Assembly: GCA_003290165.1 (NCBI GenBank)
Contig: QNQO01001864.1
Coordinates: forward strand, 1 to 64,000
From: Berberis thunbergii
Lineage: Eukaryota; Streptophyta; Magnoliopsida; Ranunculales; Berberidaceae
Direction: 5' to 3'
DNA length: 64,000 bases
The translations under genes were made by a program, and so were the position numbers. The notes beneath the pieces are model-generated. The model did not search any database, was not told the origin of the DNA, and saw nothing but the letters and a program-made list of their open reading frames with translations. Position 1 is the first letter of the stretch; every line of letters begins with the position of its first letter. This document shows positions 21,331-29,944 of this stretch, piece after piece.

Positions 21331-21766
21331 GCCACGGTTTTAAACCGTGGCTAACTATTGCAACGGCTCAAAACCGTTGCTATCACGTTTGCCACGGTTT
21401 AAAACCGTTGCTAATAGCTACATCTTGTCACGGCTTAAAACCGTGGCCAGGGTTAGCCACGGCTAAAAACCGTTGCTACCTTGTTAGCCACGGTTTAAAA
21501 CCGTTGCTAATATCTACACCTTGTCACGGCTTAAAACCGTGGCTATTGTTGCCACGGCTAAAAACCGTTGCTATTCTCCTTGCAACGGTTTAAAACCGTG
21601 GCTAAATGCTGAAAATCACCACCCCTACTCAAACATAAAACCGTTGCTAAACATTTTAGCAACGGTTTATAGCCGTTGCAACAAATTTCGCGACGCCTCT
21701 GTAGCCAACGGCTCTTAGCCGTGGCAATGGGTTACGCCCACGTACAGAACCGTTGCTAAAGGGGGT
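21331..21766. repeat. Right (3') subterminal repeats of CACTA 1
   Basis: About fifteen near-palindromes of the GCCACGGTTTTAAACCGTGGC / GCAACGG...CCGTTGC type, the same family as at 10673-11060, ending at the terminal inverted repeat. Confidence 0.92.
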
Positions 21767-21779
21767 TTTTGGTGTAGTG

Positions 21780-21782
21780 GCA
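21780..21782. repeat. Target-site duplication GCA, right of CACTA 1
   Basis: Pairs with GCA at 10651-10653. Confidence 0.9.
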
Positions 21783-22989
21783 AAGCCTCATATTTGCAAG
21801 ACTAACCCGAAGATTATTTTAGTTTCTCTATAAGAAATAGGCGCCCCACCTCCGCAAGACAACCCGCAGATTATTTAGTTTCTCTATAAAAGAGGGGAAA
21901 TGATAAACAAAAAAAGATGTGGTAGTTCTAAGTGATACAGTTCCAGGTGATTAATTTTTCAGGAATCAAAATTTATCAATATCATTTATTTTTGATATCT
22001 CAAGATTTCTCCACAATGACATTTTGTCATTCATAAGCAAATCAATTCACCCATTATTTTGAGGAAATGTAACCATTGCAGATGCATACATTCAATGTTG
22101 GCAACAACATGAGCCACACACTCACCATCCTATAACAGCATAACTAAAATATTAACCAATAGATTAATTAGTATGACTTAACAAAACAATAGATTAGGAT
22201 GTACATTGGTAATTAAAAAAAATAGTGGTAAGCACCACTCCAACATGATTCAATAAAGTATTCATATTTATAGAACCACTCTAACATTTCACTATTAGCT
22301 ACATATTTACAAAACAACAGAAATCACACAAACTATCTTCAAACGAATCATAAGCATACAATTACAATTCAAACCATTTGACCACATAGTAAACTTGAAA
22401 ATGGGAATGTTTTTGGATGAAGTATACCATTCCATTAAGCAAGTAACTGGTTCAATAAGAAAAAAAAAACTCACCAACCTTAGAAGTTCAAAACCAACAC
22501 TACCTCTCCTTCAACCTACCAATTCTACTCTGATCTCGAGTTTCCTAATCACATAGTTTCTTAATAAGATTGCCCAAGTGAAATCAAAAGTTGGGATGAT
22601 TTACCAAGCTTCAAAGGAGAAGATAGGACAATAGTAGTAATCTTTTGTTTCTGTAATAAATCCACTCAAACAAAAGTAAGGAATGGAACCAAACTAGCCA
22701 AACCCACCCTTCACTGATCAAATCAAGAGATAGAGTGAAATCAAGACAATTTATTTGGGCATTCAATCACAAACCGACACTAATACAGAAAGAAAGACAA
22801 GTAAAGATAGGAGAGAAGCAAAGAAATTGGATCTATACCATCTTGTCTTATTGTTGTGCACTGAAGATGAAGCAATCAAATCATCAATGCAAAACCCACG
22901 AAAGATTTGAAAGCAAAACCAATGAGTGAGTGTGTTGCTTACCATTTTGGAAGTGAACAGAGGATTTGGATTAAGAAAAACTATTCGAA
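21783..22989 (-). mobile_element. Chromovirus G2, 3' LTR, segment 2 of 3
   Basis: Continues the LTR exactly where segment 1 was cut. 'aaagcctcatatttgcaagactaacccgaagattattttagtttctct' corresponds to about 57052-57130, and 'gatgtggtagttctaagtgatacag' and 'aatgacattttgtcat' follow in the same order (to about 22140). The remaining 850 bp are more diverged and their membership is inferred from position and from the total LTR length. Cut at 22989 by CACTA 2. Confidence 0.75.
22987..22989. repeat. Target-site duplication GAA, left of CACTA 2
   Basis: GAA here matches GAA at 50986-50988 after the outer right terminus. Confidence 0.65.
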
Positions 22990-23130
22990 CACTGCACCAC
23001 AAGTCCTTTTTAATAGCATTTGATTATAACAGTTTTTTACGTCTTTGCTATGAAAAGTCAGATTTAATAATACAAAAATGTTGCCTAAAATTGGGCGGGA
23101 TTTTAAAACGCTATAGCGCTCACCCAAGCA
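22990..23130. repeat. Left terminus and subterminal region of CACTA 2
   Basis: After the CACTG terminus comes 'tttttaatagcatttgattataac', the diverged mirror of the right-end text 'ggtcatatgctattaatgacc'. An 'aaaacgctatagcg' unit follows at 23106-23119, the ATAGCGTTT/AAACGCTAT motif of this family's subterminal repeats. Confidence 0.65.
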
Positions 23131-23469
23131 TTTAACGTAGCGCCATTTTCTCTCACCTGCATCAAGCCTCAAACTTCAAACCTATAACACAACTCATATT
23201 ATGCTTCTCTCTCGTCTGCTTATTCTGCTCACCTCTCTACTTGTTCTCCATGCAAGCCTCTCTCGCTCTCTCTGGTCCCCTCTCTCTGGTCGCACCAAGG
23301 TTTTCTCTCTCTTAGATTAGTTCATGATGTGTAATGGGTTTTTCTAGATTTGTGTTTTGTTTTGGTACCATGCATTGTTGAGATCAATACAAGAAATCTG
23401 GTTTGTGAAAGATTTATTTGGTTTCCTAATTTGGGGGTTTTATTTGATTGTACACTTTTCATGGGTCTA
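23131..23469 (+). other. 5' leader region of CACTA 2 / captured MAPKKK upstream sequence
   Basis: CT-rich leader-like stretch (23205-23305, with 'tctctctggtc' repeated), then T-rich DNA up to the kinase exon. No start codon with a convincing frame. Confidence 0.4.
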
Positions 23470-24157
23470 CATGGGTGCGGCGCCTTCGGCAGAGTCTACA
23501 TGGGGATGAATCTTGATTTTGGAGAGCTTCTTGCTGTTAAACTAGTCAGTCATTAGCCGTCCATTTTCATTTTTTTTAGTTCCAATTTCAATTGAAATTG
23601 GGTTTGGTTTCAAGTTTTGATTACGGTGAATAACGCGTCCAAGGAGAAAGCACAGGTGAGAATAACTGATCTATTCAACAAATGTTTGTTGAATTAGGTT
23701 TCATTTCCAATTCGATTGAGTTGATTTTGAGGTTAGTTGAACTAGGGTTTTGTACTTCAGTGTGAAAGATGTAGATCTGTAGATTTTTCTCCCTACAGTC
23801 TATTCGATTGTAAAAGATTTGAATTTGGGATTGCCGGAATTGGCGATAGATTTTTTAGACTATGATTGAGGTTTTGGATATATGTGTACAATAGGCTCAT
23901 ATCCAGGAGCTCGAGGAGGAAGTGAAGCTTGTTAAGAATCTTACGCATCCAAACATTGTCGTGAGTATGATTTCTTGGTTGTGTCTGTGCTTGGTGACAT
24001 TTATGTTTGGGTTCTTGTTCCATGGTTTGATTTATTTGGTTGCAGAGATGCTTGGGAACTGCTAGGGAGGAGAGCACATTGAATATTCTGCTTGAGTTTG
24101 TACCTGGAGGATCTATCAATTCTCTTCTTGAAAATTTTGGCTCTTTTCCTGAGGCGG
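23470..24157 (+). pseudogene. MAPKKK of the ANP/NPK1 type, kinase-domain fragment
   Basis: Four exon pieces of a serine/threonine MAP kinase kinase kinase. About 23470-23543: '[20 protein letters not shown]' plus AVK, the glycine loop and VAIK-type lysine. About 23620-23655: 'VNNASKEKAQ'. 23895-23960: 'AHIQELEEEVKLVKNLTHPN' plus IV, with the alpha-C glutamate. 24047-24157: '[20 protein letters not shown]' then '[17 protein letters not shown]'. The order and text match the ANP1/NPK1 group, which acts in cytokinesis and oxidative stress signalling. The catalytic loop (HRD), DFG and regulatory tail are missing, so it has no kinase activity. Borders AG/GT are kept. Confidence 0.92.
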
Positions 24158-25156
24158 TTAGTCCTTGCTAAATTTCTAAGTTTAAATTGGGGTGCTTCCG
24201 TAGCTGATGCATTTTCTTTTCCATGAACAAACCTCAGCCTTTGAGAAATTAGTTTAAAGGGTAAAACCCAATTGAGTGCAAAATGGATGGTTTTTGTCAC
24301 AAATGGCATTGGTTACTTTTCCATGAACAAACCTCTACCATTGAAGATGGTATTCCTAATTGCACCTTATGAGCTGAACCGAAGTTGTGTTTTTGCTTTT
24401 GCTTTATACATGTTATCACCACAACCAATAAGAGTTTGATTCTCTTTCTGAACCCAATCCATGAATACTTTTGTTCAATAGAGATAAGTTGAATTGCAAC
24501 ACATTATGCTACAATTTCCAGCACAACACCCCAAAGTCAACTCATCCTTGAAACACATTTTAATGTAGATAAGCTAAACTATGATGCAAGAAGGTCTAGC
24601 TAGTGTGTTATCAATTATTATTGTTGAAATGTGCAAGTGTTTGTTTACCTGAAATATTTATTCTAATCTCTCATCAATTTCGTCAACAGTCTTGAATGTA
24701 ACTAGCAAAGGATCTAGGTTCATGCTCCCTAGCTCAACAAGTCTATTCGATAAACAAGATTATAGTCTATACAAGGAAATGCTTCTTAGCTCAAAATCAT
24801 GTAGCAAAACATTACTACACTATTGAAACAAATACATGCATTACGCCTTTGCGTTAAGCGGCTCCTTTGCAATACAGGTGATTCCAATTTGAATTCAGTC
24901 CACTGCAAAGAACAAACAGGGTACTGCAATGTGAAGAATAATTTCTTCTTGAAATGTGAATTATTGTGGGAAAGACCTATACAAGTCTAATCTTTGGTTG
25001 AAGATGTGCTTAGTCTTTTAACAGTTAATTTTGATATTATATATGTATCGTTGTGGGATGCAGCGTTATAGGCTTATCTGATCACAGTTTTCTGGTTTTG
25101 TTGCATTACAGGTGAACTTAAGAATATGTGATCATCTTTGACAGTGACCTTCTCCA
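24158..25156 (+). other. Intron-like or intergenic captured sequence
   Basis: AT-rich, no exon recognised. The last 60 bp ('gcattacag' then 'gtgaacttaag') look like the final intron and 5' UTR before the sulfate transporter start. Confidence 0.4.
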
Positions 25157-26190
25157 ATGGCTCGTTCAGAGGACAAGCTAGACACGAAGGAGATTGATGC
25201 GAGAAGTATGTCATCCTCACATCGCCATGCCGAAGGACCACCAACACCGCATATCCACAAGGTTGGGAAACCCTCTCAGCAAAACTTGTTGAAGGATGTA
25301 AAAAACACATTGGAGGAGACTTTCTTCGCAGATGACCCTTTGCGTTCTTTCAAGGACCAGCCAAAGTCTAGAAAGTTCATTCTTGGCATCCAGGTCGTTT
25401 TTCCTATTCTTGAGTGGGGGAAACATTACACTCTAGCTAAATTTAAGGGAGATCTCATTGTAGGACTCACTATTGCAAGTCTATGCATTCCTCAGGTAGC
25501 TATATAACTTTGTTTAATTCAAAGAATAAAAATTTGAGCTGCAAAATCTAACAATTATATGATGTGTATAATAGGACATTGGGTATGCAAAGCTTGCTAA
25601 TCTGGATCCTCAGTATGGACTATGTAAGTTATTTTTCTGATTGAAAAAAGCTTGCGTCTGCTCATTTAGTTTGTTAGATTTTGTGATTTATTTTATGTTC
25701 CTTGATGTGTATTTAGACTCAAGCTTTGTTCCTCCATTGATTTACGCTTTCATGGGAAGTTCAAGAGATATTTCCATTGGACCCGTGGCTGTGGTGTTTG
25801 TGTTGCTAGGGACTCTCCTTCAAGATGAAATTGATCCAGTTAAAAATGCAGAAGAGTATCGTCGGCTTACATTTACTGCTACTTTTTTCTCCGGTGTCAC
25901 TCAAGCTGCACTTGGCTTACTTAGGTAACTTATCTCTTTCTAGGAACCGTCTTCCTTGCTATTTCTTGGCGATCTGTCTCACCACTGTACTAGTAATGTT
26001 GTTTTTTATGTGTTTCAGATTAGGGTTCTTAATAGATTTCCTCTCCCATGCAGCCATTGTTGGGTTTATGGGTGGGACAGCTATTACAATTGCCCTTCAA
26101 CAGCTTAAAGGTTTTTGGGCATTAAAATTTTTACAAAGAAAAGTGACATTGTTTCTGTAATGAAGTCTGTCGTTCATTCAGCACATCATG
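25157..26190 (+). pseudogene. SULTR3-type sulfate transporter, 5' gene fragment
   Basis: Begins at a natural-looking ATG. Exon 1 (25157-25495) encodes the cytosolic N-terminus and first helix: 'HIHKVGKPSQQNLLKDVKNT', 'FADDPLR', 'LEWGKHYTLAKFKGDLIVGL' and 'TIASLCIPQ'. Exon 2 (25575-25623) encodes 'DIGYAKLANLDPQYGLY'. Exon 3 (25717-25924) encodes 'SSFVPPLIYAFMGSSRDISI', 'GPVAVV' and 'FTATFFSGVTQAALGLLR'. Exon 4 (26019-26190) encodes 'LGFLIDFLSHAAIVGFMGGT', 'AITIALQQLKG' and, after a one-base loss, a relic of 'NFTKK...SAHHG'. All borders are GT/AG. About the first 290 residues of a roughly 650-residue SLC26-type H+/sulfate carrier are present; the later membrane helices and STAS domain are missing. 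Confidence 0.95.
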
Positions 26191-26300
26191 GGGTAAACCC
26201 TCATAACCTCTCACAAATCCTAAAATTTCCTTGTTTTCTAATGACATATACTAACAAGTTTGGGTTTTGATTACAAGTTACTATTTATGGGTTTATGTAG
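26191..26300 (+). other. Junction between SULTR and PWI fragments
   Basis: After the sulfate transporter donor 'gggtaaacc', intron-like DNA runs into 'tgtag', the acceptor of the PWI exon. Two unrelated genes are thus joined inside one apparent intron. Confidence 0.5.
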
Positions 26301-26828
26301 GTGGATGTTTCGAAAGTGAAGATGGATGTCATAAAGGCTTGGATTGCACATAGGGTGACTGAGCTTCTTGGGTTTGAAGATGAAGTTCTTATCAATTTTA
26401 TATATGGTCTTCTAGATGGAAAGATGAGCTTCTCTTTCTTCTTAATTTTGGTTTAATTATAGTGTCTGTGTCTTGTGTGGATGTTGACTATTTTGTTTGA
26501 TATAGGAGATTAATTGGAATCAAGTTCAAATCCAGATTACTGGATTCATGGAGAAAAATACTGGAAAGTTCATGAAAGAGCTTTGGAGTCTCCTCCTTAG
26601 TGCTCAGAGTAATGATAGTGGTGCCCCTCAGTAGTTCTTAGATGCCAAAGAAGAGGAAATTCGAAAGAAGAAGGTTTAACTTTTTGTAACTTTCACTGTT
26701 TTATGTTGGATGATTATAACTGCAATTTTAACTTACCACCTGTGCGGTTTGTTATTCAGATTGAATCAGATCGAATTAATAGTGAGATTCAGAAGAAGAA
26801 AGAGCTTGAACAGGAGAAGTCTAAGATG
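26301..26828 (+). pseudogene. SRRM1/SRm160-type PWI splicing-factor fragment
   Basis: Exon 1 (26301-26423) and exon 2 (26506-26673) cover the PWI domain of an SR-related matrix protein: 'VDVSKVKMDVIKAWIAHRVT', 'ELLGFEDEVLINFIYGLLDG', then 'VQIQITGFMEKNTGKFMKEL' and 'WSLLLSAQ'. The invariant Pro of PWI is replaced (KAWI). Exon 3 (26760-26828) is the Lys/Glu helix 'IESDRINSEIQKKKELEQEK'. One in-frame stop lies in exon 2 (TAG after GAPQ), and the donor after exon 1 reads ATGAGC where GTGAGC is expected. The parent binds nucleic acid in spliceosome-associated complexes; the RS domain is absent. Confidence 0.92.
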
Positions 26829-27403
26829 GTAAGGTTTAGTATGAGCATCTGATTTCTCCAATTCTCATTTTAAAGATGTTGAAGTTTTTGCTTCTAATAA
26901 TGCAGGCTGCTGCAACGGAAGGACAAGAGGCTAGTGTAGTCACAAATTATTATTTGAAGGTATCATATTTTGTCAAGAAGTCTGTAGTTATGTTTTAGAC
27001 TATTGAAAACTAGAAATATTAAACACGGACTTCTTATGTTTAAAAAACGAGGGCATAAGAAACTGTAGACCAAATTTTCAAGACCAAATATAGGTTAAAT
27101 GAAAATTTTGAACGCAACCCATTGTCATTGGTGGTCAAAGGAAACTAAGTTAGTGAAAGTTCTGCACCCAACCACATAGGGCTGCTACAGAGGATAAGTT
27201 ATTGCTTTTAGTGTTCTAATCAACATTGCTCTAAATAATGCCTTTTCAATAAATGTGTTATACTATGCATTGAATTTCAACATTTCAGGTTTATTTAAGT
27301 AGAAATAATACAAGTTGGTATATGCATTCTAGTACACGTATTCCTTTTTACATGATTGTGTTTTTGATGGATTCATCATTTCATCTCTGGATTCTAATTT
27401 CAG
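26829..27403 (+). other. Intron-like; one possible short exon at 26908-26959
   Basis: 'AAATEGQEASVVTNYYLK' lies between 'tgcag' and 'gtatc' at about 26908-26959, but is too short to assign. The remainder is AT-rich without features. Confidence 0.35.
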
Positions 27404-27490
27404 GTTGTTGTTATGCTCCAAAAGCTTGAAAAGGAGATAGATGATGTGGATGCCGAAATTGGTGAAGGTTGGCTCCTACTTGACAGTTAT
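27404..27490 (+). pseudogene. LETM1-like mitochondrial membrane protein exon fragment
   Basis: Reads 'VVVMLQKLEKEIDDVDAEIG' followed by 'EGWLLLDSY' after a 'ttcag' acceptor. This matches the coiled segment and beginning of the EF-hand region of plant LETM1 homologues (LQKLEKEIDDVDxxIG, then a Trp and LLD). LETM1 proteins sit in the inner mitochondrial membrane and act in K+/H+ or Ca2+/H+ exchange and translation. Only about 29 residues are present. It ends in a stop at about 27500. Confidence 0.7.
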
Positions 27491-27982
27491 ATGTTTTAGG
27501 ACCATTTCAGTTTATTCACTGTTCAGCTCTGTTTTGAGCCATATCTCCGGTCTGGTGTTTGTTAATGGCGTTGTTGCCTTCTTGACTTTTTAGACCTTTA
27601 AGCCGCAAAGATGATGCGTTGCTTGGTATGACAAGTAAAGATTTGAAAGTGCATCTTCTACTTTATACTTCCTATTTAACTTGTCTTGAGTTCTCGAGTA
27701 TCTTGCTATGTTATGCTTTTCTACAATGGTGATGTCTCCAAAAAAAAAATTGATATTTTCACAGGAATACTTGTTTCTTTGATTCACTGTGTCATACATG
27801 TGATTTGAAGACATGAAAGTGGTCTATTAAACCTAATATACTATATCTTGAGAGCTCTAAGGATGCACTTATTTTTTGATTCCTTGTATAGTCTTAGAGT
27901 GCATGTTTATTGTTTAGTTTTCAAAAATGATTTTATCTTTATTAATGGTCTTTATTGGTTATGAACTTCTACAACATTTCAG
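27491..27982 (+). other. Intron-like captured sequence
   Basis: AT-rich, no exon recognised. Confidence 0.4.
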
Positions 27983-28530
27983 GGTATGCAGTCCCAGCAG
28001 TGCAATGAAGGAAGCCACTACCAAAATCCATGCTTTATTTGCCTCGGCAGCAGCAGGTGCCATCTCATAGCATGCAGAATACAATTGCATCAGCTGGAGT
28101 ACAATCTACTAGTTTACCATCTCCACTGTCATATGGAACAAGTCTGATGGACACTATTGTGTCAAATGGTGTTGGACAGAATTGTAACATATTACAAAGC
28201 TTGACTTGTTATTCAACTAGACAATGTGTGCCATCAAATATCTTTGCGAGTTCTCAAAATATGCAAGTAAGGCAACATGCAAATCCGATGGTTGCGCAAC
28301 AGCAGTCCCAGAATGCACATCAGTTTATTTGCTCACAGTAGCTTCAGAATCAGATAGCAAAGCAGATGCAATATAGAGCCTCAATTATTTAATCGCAAAT
28401 CAATCACAATTATCAGCAGCTGCATCAGCAAACCATACAACAGACAAGCCAACTGCAATCTTCTCAGCAGTCTTTCATTCAGGCTCCGCCCAGTCTCTAT
28501 GCAACCCGACCTAGTCTACATCAAACTATG
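27983..28530 (+). pseudogene. Gln-rich fragment, probably Mediator subunit MED15-like
   Basis: An open stretch, interrupted by two stops (about 28339 and 28390), rich in Gln, Ser, Asn and Met: 'LPRQQQVPSHSMQNTIASAG', 'VQSTSLPSPLSYGTSLMDT', 'QNTN'-like runs and 'QQTSQLQSSQQSFIQAPP'. The composition and the 'QSTSLPSPLSxGTSLM' text resemble the Gln-rich body of plant MED15 (transcription coactivator subunit). A low-complexity match is weak evidence, so another Gln-rich regulator is possible. It starts after a 'caacatttcagg' acceptor. Confidence 0.45.
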
Positions 28531-28534
28531 TGGT

Positions 28535-28604
28535 AGCTGCTTGTGCAGGAGCTACTACAGGACAGTCTGTTCTGAAACATGAGCTTCAGGGTGTCGAATT
28601 ATTG
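28535..28604 (+). pseudogene. Scrap of L1 LINE RNase H domain
   Basis: Plus strand reads 'AACAGATTGQSVLKHELQGV' then ELL, which matches the RNase H region of the LINE at 43345-44201 ('RAQTVLLHELQGVELAIK'). It breaks off where the ATAGCGTTT subterminal repeats begin, so it marks the left border of the minus-strand CACTA module. Confidence 0.6.
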
Positions 28605-28867
28605 TAAGTCTATTATAGCGTTTTAAAAACGCTATTGTAAGTTGACTATTTATAGCGTTTCTGAAATGTTAAAGTAACAGTATTTATAGCGTTTCTAAAA
28701 TGTTATTGTAATTCTATTATAAAAACGCTATTGTAAGTTGACTATTTATAGCGTTTCTGAAACGCTATAGTAACAGTATTTATAGCGTTTCAGAAACGCT
28801 AGTGTCTTCCCTCACGTAACATTTAACAAATGCTATTGTATTAGTTTCTATAGCGTTTTTCAAGGCC
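28605..28867. repeat. 3' subterminal array, ATAGCGTTT type
   Basis: Six to eight units of TATAGCGTTTCTGAAACGCTAT or its halves, spaced by 'gtaagttgactattta' and 'agtaacagtattta'. Each is a near-perfect palindrome. The same motif occurs at 50766-50965. A poly-T run of 24 follows at 28868-28891. Confidence 0.88.
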
Positions 28868-29009
28868 TTTTTTTTTTTTTTTTTTTTTTTTCTATAACAC
28901 TCATCAAGTGCTATCAAATGACTTTTTATAATATATTATAAGTTTTATTTCTAGAAAATAAAAACTTAAATGTGTCAAACACTTGAACATTTCCATGAAC
29001 AGCGATGCA

Positions 29010-29062
29010 CAATAATGTAATTAATAAGGTAATGTATTACATTGAGTCACAAAATCTATCAA
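29010..29062 (-). mobile_element. Conserved 3' box shared with CACTA 1
   Basis: On minus reads 'tttgatagattttgtgactc' and continues to '...attaattacatta', nearly identical to 21151-21203. It fixes the orientation of this module (3' end on the left) and shows that the two CACTA elements share a 3' region although their subterminal repeats differ. Confidence 0.8.
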
Positions 29063-29159
29063 ACACATTATTTACACATGGACAATGTAACTCACCAATT
29101 TTTGACATCCTCAAACACATTATTTACATAAGTAACAATCCCAAGACACTATTGATCCA

Positions 29160-29311
29160 CAGTCCATCCTCAACACACTCCATCCCCAACTGTCGATGCC
29201 CCAAAACTTTTTGATTCTTTGTCATCCGCATTGTAGAGGCATCCATGACACATTGTTTGTCCTTGTCAATATCTTCAATTACTTTCTTCTTTTCATCAAC
29301 AAGGAGGGAAT
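29160..29311 (-). pseudogene. Cullin (CUL1) C-terminal exon fragment
   Basis: Minus-strand piece after a 'ttgcag' acceptor: 'LLVDEKKKVIEDIDKDKQCV', then 'MDASTMRMTKNQKVLGHRQL' and 'GMECVED'. This matches the winged-helix and neddylation region of plant CUL1, scaffold of SCF ubiquitin ligases. In the family the invariant 'DAAIVRIMK' surrounds the NEDD8-acceptor lysine. Here the Met-Lys is replaced ('STMRMTKNQK'), so that site looks altered. There is a small length change at the 5' end of the exon. The very C-terminus is missing. Confidence 0.85.
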
Positions 29312-29944
29312 CTGCAATACCCCAAATGTTAAATGCCAAGACACGATTGTATCTTGTTTTGAATCCTTCTGCGATTGTTATATACTGTAACATGAATTAC
29401 TTTTGTCTACTGGTGCAGTGTCATCTTACTTTCCTGGCGAGAGCTAGCATAAATAACTCCATCAGTTACTAATCTTGTCATTAGTTATCTTACTATTGAC
29501 ACACAAACTATCTATTAGGAGATCAAAAGGTCTCAGCTAGCAGTAATATCTCATGAATCTTGCAGTAATTAGTACAATTGTTCCACAAAAGCATCCTAAT
29601 CATTGCCATAAAAGGAAAACAACATAGTTTTATCAAAAAAGAAGAAGAAGAAGGAAACAACATAGCAAATAAAGAATGGTGGGATCATTTATCTCTTCCC
29701 AAGATAATTAAATCTTTTATAATTCTAAATTTCCTAGAAGCAAACTGTTATATGGTTGAGTTTTTCATCGCACTTGTCCTTTTGAAACGCCGCACTAAAG
29801 AACGTCAGCAATAAAATATAATGGGATGGTAAAGTTGAAACAGAGAACACGCACTATCTTTGTAGTGATGGTTAGTGAATCTATTTCATTCCTCGACAAA
29901 AACGGGAAAAACATTCGTAACGGGAACCAAATATTTATACTTAC
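29312..29944. other. Intron-like sequence, no gene
   Basis: AT-rich, with no exon recognised on either strand. Confidence 0.4.

Larger units (their letters stand above)
10654..21779 (+). mobile_element. CACTA 1: non-autonomous CACTA transposon carrying many host-gene fragments
   Basis: The ends are perfect inverted repeats, CACTACACCAAAA at 10654-10666 and its reverse complement at 21767-21779, bordered by GCA on both sides. An empty site exists in the window: the related LTR at about 57039-57055 reads 'ataaaatatcaaagcct' where this locus reads 'ataaatagca' [element] 'gcaaagcct'. Dense palindromic subterminal repeats fill 10673-11060 and 21331-21766. No transposase gene is recognisable. In between lie exon-intron fragments of at least nine host genes, all on plus. 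The 3' side is on the right, because 21151-21203 matches, inverted, the 3' end of the minus-strand module of CACTA 2. It is therefore a Pack-type CACTA that must depend on a transposase encoded elsewhere. Confidence 0.93.

Noticed and set aside
10654..21779. Helitron as the carrier of the multi-gene cargo
   Set aside because: Perfect CACTA inverted termini, a 3-bp duplication and an empty site identify a CACTA. I did not see a convincing Helitron end pair inside, although an old swallowed Helitron cannot be excluded without a search.
24805..24830. A CACTA left end ('acattactacactattg')
   Set aside because: No subterminal repeats follow and no 3-bp match to any right terminus was found.
25157..26190. 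A functional sulfate transporter gene
   Set aside because: It stops after roughly the first 290 residues, has a frame-breaking base loss in exon 4 and runs directly into an unrelated PWI gene fragment.
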